Positions 63,279-64,000 of a stretch of 64,000 nt of DNA are shown here, piece after piece. Each line of letters begins with the position of its first letter. Positions within the stretch are counted from its first letter, which is position 1. Origin of the DNA: Brachypodius melanocephalos. Its lineage: Eukaryota > Chordata > Aves > Passeriformes > Pycnonotidae. Made by a program: the position numbers and the translations under genes. The stretch lies in assembly GCA_013398615.1 (NCBI GenBank), contig VZSR01003282.1:6839872-6903871 (forward strand), read 5' to 3'. The notes under the pieces were generated by a model, which was not told where the DNA came from, did no database searches, and saw nothing but the letters and a program-made list of their open reading frames with translations.

Positions 63279-63332
63279 GATTCTCCAAACAAGAAACATT
63301 CGTTTTCACATGTATCAAATGAATTCTTTTGA
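63279..63332 (+). CDS. Possible terminal coding exon (weak)
   Basis: A TG/T-rich tract (GTGTTTTCCTCGTGTAG) ends in AG at 63277-63278. In phase 0, matching the exit phase of the exon at 60172, the sequence reads 17 codons (DSPNKKHSFSHVSNEFF) and then TGA at 63330-63332. Composition is plausible after ..KSKESPS, but the segment is short and I do not recognise it. Chance is a real alternative. Confidence 0.2.
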   Translation, partial: DSPNKKHSFSHVSNEFF

Positions 63333-64000
63333 TTTGAACAGTACCTCCTCTGATTTAATATAATATATGCAGCACCTGAAGTCCACTGCAGCCAGCCCAT
63401 GGGAGACACCTGGTCAGTGAAACTTCACTGAGCCCTGCATTAAACAGCTGTTCCCATTCCTTGCACATTGGGAATGCCCTGAGCACTTTGCCAGCATTAT
63501 CACTGTTGCCACGTTTATGCAGTGAAAAAATTATTTCCCATTTCATCAGTTAATTTACTGTTTTGACTTTAAAAGCTCAAGTGAGTTTCTTCTTGCAAGA
63601 ATTCAGAAAACAAGATGAATTTCCCTTCCCCAGGCCCATTTTTTTTATTAACATATTTTATACTCAAATAGGAACTATTTGTACAAGTAACTGAGTTGGT
63701 CAAAGATTTTATTACTTAATCATTCCTTATGGTCCCAAAGAATTATGACAAATATGTTTACTTCTCTTTCCTTAAGCAACCATCTCATACTTTTACTCTG
63801 TCTCCTTGCTCTCTTTTGTCCCTATTACTCAATATAAGTCACCATCAAGGCTTGCTTGGGATTCAAAGCATGACTTGAGCACTTTAAAGAAAAGTTCCCT
63901 TATGGAAGGAGTTGTTACCCATCAGAAGCTTCTAATTCCTCTTGTTTTCCCCCAGTTGTGGCAAGATACGTAAGAAATCTGACATTTCTGGCACAGTTCC

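Larger units (their letters stand above)
60360..64000 (+). other. Last intron or 3' untranslated region
   Basis: If the donor at 60360 is used, this is intron. If not, it begins with a short stop-containing tail and 3' UTR, with a first obvious AATAAA at 61286-61291. It contains A/T homopolymer stretches (60398-60445), an AT dinucleotide repeat (61834-61890) and a weak candidate terminal exon (63279-63332). I recognise no other gene to the end of the window. Confidence 0.7.

Noticed and set aside
1..64000. Search for a novel multi-gene system, CRISPR array, tRNA/rRNA gene, or bacterial or viral insert
   Set aside because: Nothing of this kind is visible. The window is explained by one long vertebrate gene, its introns and common repeats. 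Short ncRNAs in introns cannot be excluded by eye.

Overview
The window looks like ordinary vertebrate nuclear DNA, most likely from a bird. It is AT-rich and intron-dominated. Its recognisable interspersed repeats are CR1-type LINE 3' ends typical of sauropsids, and I saw no mammalian SINEs. It also carries a long GATA/GACA tetranucleotide array and one 100-N assembly gap at 12866-12965.

One protein-coding gene is supported, on the + strand: the 3' part of NCKAP5 (Nck-associated protein 5, NAP5). Nine coding exons lie at 2862-2981, 22147-22251, 25719-25907, 26375-30219, 30921-31098, 53513-53813, 55985-56121, 57517-57646 and 60172-60359. All use AG acceptors and GT donors, and every junction keeps the reading frame (exit phases 0, 0, 0, 2, 0, 1, 0, 1, 0). 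Together they give 5193 coding bases, or 1731 codons. Of these, 1281 come from the single 3.85-kb exon at 26375. The start codon and first exons lie before the window; the true C-terminus may lie beyond 60359.

The layout is as follows. Bases 1-2861 are intron holding the GATA/GACA array and a CR1 copy. Bases 2982-22146 are a 19-kb intron with the assembly gap. Bases 22147-31098 are the dense exon cluster around the giant exon. Bases 31099-53512 are a 22-kb intron. Bases 53513-60359 hold the C-terminal exons. Bases 60360-64000 are either a further intron or 3' untranslated sequence.

The predicted protein is a long, Ser/Pro-rich, mostly disordered cytoskeletal scaffold. It has a short heptad-like helix at the N-terminal side, a match to the Nck SH3 ligand consensus PxxPxRxxS, a [S/T]xIP motif of the kind bound by EB proteins, and several blocks that I recall as shared with the paralogue NCKAP5L/CEP169. 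I found no operon-like cluster, no CRISPR array and no novel multi-gene system. The observations worth a second look are at the level of isoforms, short motifs, repeats and possible regulatory sequence.
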